Part shown: positions 62,053-64,000 of the stretch, piece after piece
Layout of the letters: the number at the start of each line of letters is the position of its first letter
How positions within the stretch are numbered: position 1 is the stretch's first letter
From: Shinisaurus crocodilurus
Lineage: Eukaryota; Chordata; Lepidosauria; Squamata; Shinisauridae
DNA length: 64,000 bases
NCBI GenBank assembly: GCA_021292165.1
Contig: JAHFWL010000045.1
Location: forward strand, 1-64,000
Direction: 5' to 3'
Translations under genes and position numbers: made by a program
Notes under the pieces: model-generated
The model's database searches: none
What the model was told of the DNA's origin: nothing
The model's input: only the letters and a program-made list of their open reading frames with translations

Positions 62053-63504
62053 ACAGTATTCGGCCACTGTCCATCTGTACATTATATGATCATGGGTTAT
62101 CATGTTGAATTATGGTTGCCTTGTGCCAGACCCTGTCCTGTTTTGTTAAGGGTTGCACTCTCACTGTGTCTCCTGGCTCTAGGCCTGGAAGATCTCTGCC
62201 TGATTGGTTGTAATGCAGGGCCTGTCTCTGTTGCAGCTGTCTCCTCAGTTCACCAAGGGATGCTCCTGTAATCCCTGGCTCTAATAGCCTCTCACTTGTT
62301 GGTAAAAGTCTTTGTTCTTTGAGTCATTAACCTTCGTGCTGGACTTGAGGTTAGGCCCTGGGATGGAGTGTTCCAATGATCTAGAAGTGCTACATATGGG
62401 TCTGCCCCAGCCACTTTTGCTTTTCTCAAAAGTTTCTTAACTGTTTGTACTGCGGATTCTACTATGCAATTACTTCGAGAACATGCACATGATGAAGTGG
62501 TGTGTTCAAAATCCACGTCCTTGCTGAATTTCTGGTGCTCCAACAAACTGGTGCCTGTTATCTGAACACACAGTGTCTGGTATCCCATATCATCCAAAGT
62601 GTGCTTTTAACTTACATATTACTGTTGTGGCAGAGATATCTGATAAGTAGTCACACTTCACATTTCCCCATGAATGTCTTCAGTTGCTCATTCATTCCTG
62701 TCCAGTAGACTGCTTCCCTGGCTTGTTGTAGACATCTTTCAATTCCCAGATGTGATTAATGCACTCTGTGCATGATTTCTGTCCGAAGGGCTTCTGGTAT
62801 GACTGCTCTTTCTCCCCAGAAAATTATGCCACTCTGTACACAAAGTTAATCCCATATCTGAAAGAATGGTGTTATCTCTCATTGTACATGATCTTTAGTT
62901 TCTGGCCCATTCTGTAGTAGTATGACTTTTAGTCTCTGGAGAGTGTTGTCTTCCTCTCTTCATTGCCGAGTCTCTCTCAGTCTTTCCTCAGATATGGGAA
63001 GTACTGTACCATATTGATGGTATCTACTTCAGCTTCTACTGATCCCTCCATGACAGCTTCTGGTAGGTATGCCTGGCTCAGGGTATCTGTTAACACTAGG
63101 TCTCTGCCAGGGCAGTAATTGATCGGTATATCATACTTCTGCAGACACATCATCATGTGTTGTAGACTCTTTGGTGCACTGAGTAAGGTTTTCCCCCATA
63201 CATTTTCTGGAGGTTTATGGCCAGTCTGGACATCTACTGTGTGTCCATATGTGTATTGGTGAAATTTCTCCATTCCAAAAAATAATATTGCAAGCAGTTC
63301 TTTTTCAATTTGGGAATAGCCCTTTTCTGTTTCTGATAAGGCTCTGCTCACACATGCAACTGGCTGTCCTCCTTGCAGCATGTTTCTAAGGCATCACACT
63401 GAAGCATTAATGACTCTTCTGGGTTGTAATACTTCAAGACAGGGACTGCTACAATCATCTTCTTTACCTTTTGGAAAGCATTCATGTTGCTCCATCCACT
63501 CACA

Positions 63505-63840
63505 CAGTGACTGGGTTCACATGATGTGCTAAGCCTCTGTAGGTTTAACGCTACAGAGGCGTAGCGTGCTGTGTGAACCCAGGAAGGGTTAGTTAGCGTG
63601 GTTAAGGATACTCTCCTTAACCACCCTACTAAGCCATGGTGTACGACATCAGCAGGAGTGTGCGGGGAAGCCAATGACAGCCGGCCAAGTGCCACTTGGG
63701 CTCTTGTCCGGCTGTCATTGGGCAGAGCCACTGGGTCAGAATGGTAGACCTTGTTTGCTGCTCTGGCCAAGAGACTCTGTGCCCTTTTAGCTTGTGCTAG
63801 GGTTAGCGTGTCATCCAGGTTCGGACGACACACTAAAGGT
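63505..63840. mobile_element. Multi-hairpin element in the gypsy pol gene
   Basis: Four hairpins in a row: CTGGGTTCACATGATG...GTGTGAACCCAG, GTGGTTAAGGA...TCCTTAACCAC, CCAATGACAGCCGG...CCGGCTGTCATTGG, and TAGCGTGTC...GACACACTA. Shares GGTTAGTTAG and CCACCCTACTAAGCCATGG with the 47.4-kb element. Confidence 0.7.
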
Positions 63841-64000
63841 TTTCCATGCCTGGGCTAAGTTCTGCACTTGCAGGTTTAATCTGCTTGGTGGCTTCAGCCC
63901 TCCATTTTTAGTCTTTATTTCTTTCTTGGGTTTTTTTGGGGGGGCAGGGTCAACTCACAGTTTGTTATTCTTCTGTCTAGGATTCAGTCACTTCTGCCTT

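Larger units (their letters stand above)
61500..64000 (-). mobile_element. Ty3/gypsy LTR retrotransposon, pol 3' half (fragment)
   Basis: Minus strand, in order: end of RT (AFQKVKKMI, near 63.48 kb), RNase H (VACVSRALSETEKGYSQIEK, FHQYTYGHTVDVQT, LSAPKSLQHMM), integrase core (FEHTTSSCACSRSNCIVES, HWNTPSQGLTSSPA) and integrase C-terminus (GDTVRVQPLTKQDRVWH). It continues beyond the window. Several frame breaks, a SINE (61810-62052) and a multi-hairpin element (63505-63840) interrupt it; inactive. No LTR is seen here. Confidence 0.85.

Noticed and set aside
56430..64000. NACHT or leucine-rich-repeat exons of an NLRP1-type sensor
   Set aside because: Searched on the minus strand for P-loop and LRR patterns; none found, so a full NLRP1 architecture is not claimed.

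Overview
The window looks like nuclear DNA of a squamate reptile, most likely a lizard. Genes are split by GT-AG introns. Four tRNA-derived SINEs of the squamate (Sauria-SINE) type, CR1 3' ends, L2/CR1-clade LINEs, an L1, Ty1/copia and Ty3/gypsy elements, and many hAT and Tc1/mariner MITEs fill the space between exons. Species assignment is inference.

Layout. 1-8.3 kb holds a C2H2 zinc-finger gene on the minus strand (start-codon exon at 6932, large finger exon 3756-2566, nine fingers, two single-base frameshifts), followed by a degenerate ~80-bp tandem repeat beyond its stop. A lone copy of the last finger and a promoter-like block lie at 7.9-8.3 kb. 8.3-16.5 kb is repeats and unassigned sequence. 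16.9-19.7 kb is PYCARD (ASC) on the minus strand, in three phase-compatible exons: PYD, His/Pro-rich linker, CARD. 22.2-31.6 kb holds extra linker and CARD exons on the same strand: one intact linker2-CARD pair (23.3 and 22.2 kb), one degenerate linker1 (29.4 kb) and one dead CARD exon with a linker remnant (31.2-31.6 kb). 37.8-60.2 kb holds the 3' end of a FIIND-CARD gene (NLRP1/CARD8 type) on the minus strand. Seven well-supported exons join in frame to give 370 residues of ZU5-UPA-linkers-CARD. Two more candidate 5' exons sit near 60.1 kb, one split by a solo LTR.

How the genes fit together. ASC is the inflammasome adaptor; FIIND-CARD proteins are inflammasome sensors or regulators that signal through their C-terminal CARD. 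Here a sensor 3' end, the adaptor and spare CARD exons lie head-to-tail on one strand within about 40 kb. Every joint between PYD, UPA, linker and CARD exons is phase 1, so the intact cassettes are interchangeable by splicing. This tandem CARD-cassette array is the main candidate for something undescribed.

The second unusual object is a Ty1/copia-like element (52.0-54.6 kb) inserted in an L2-type LINE. Its interior is hypermutated G-to-A on its coding strand, while its 5' LTR carries the opposite strand polarity. Most long reading frames elsewhere are transposon remnants or GC-rich artefacts.
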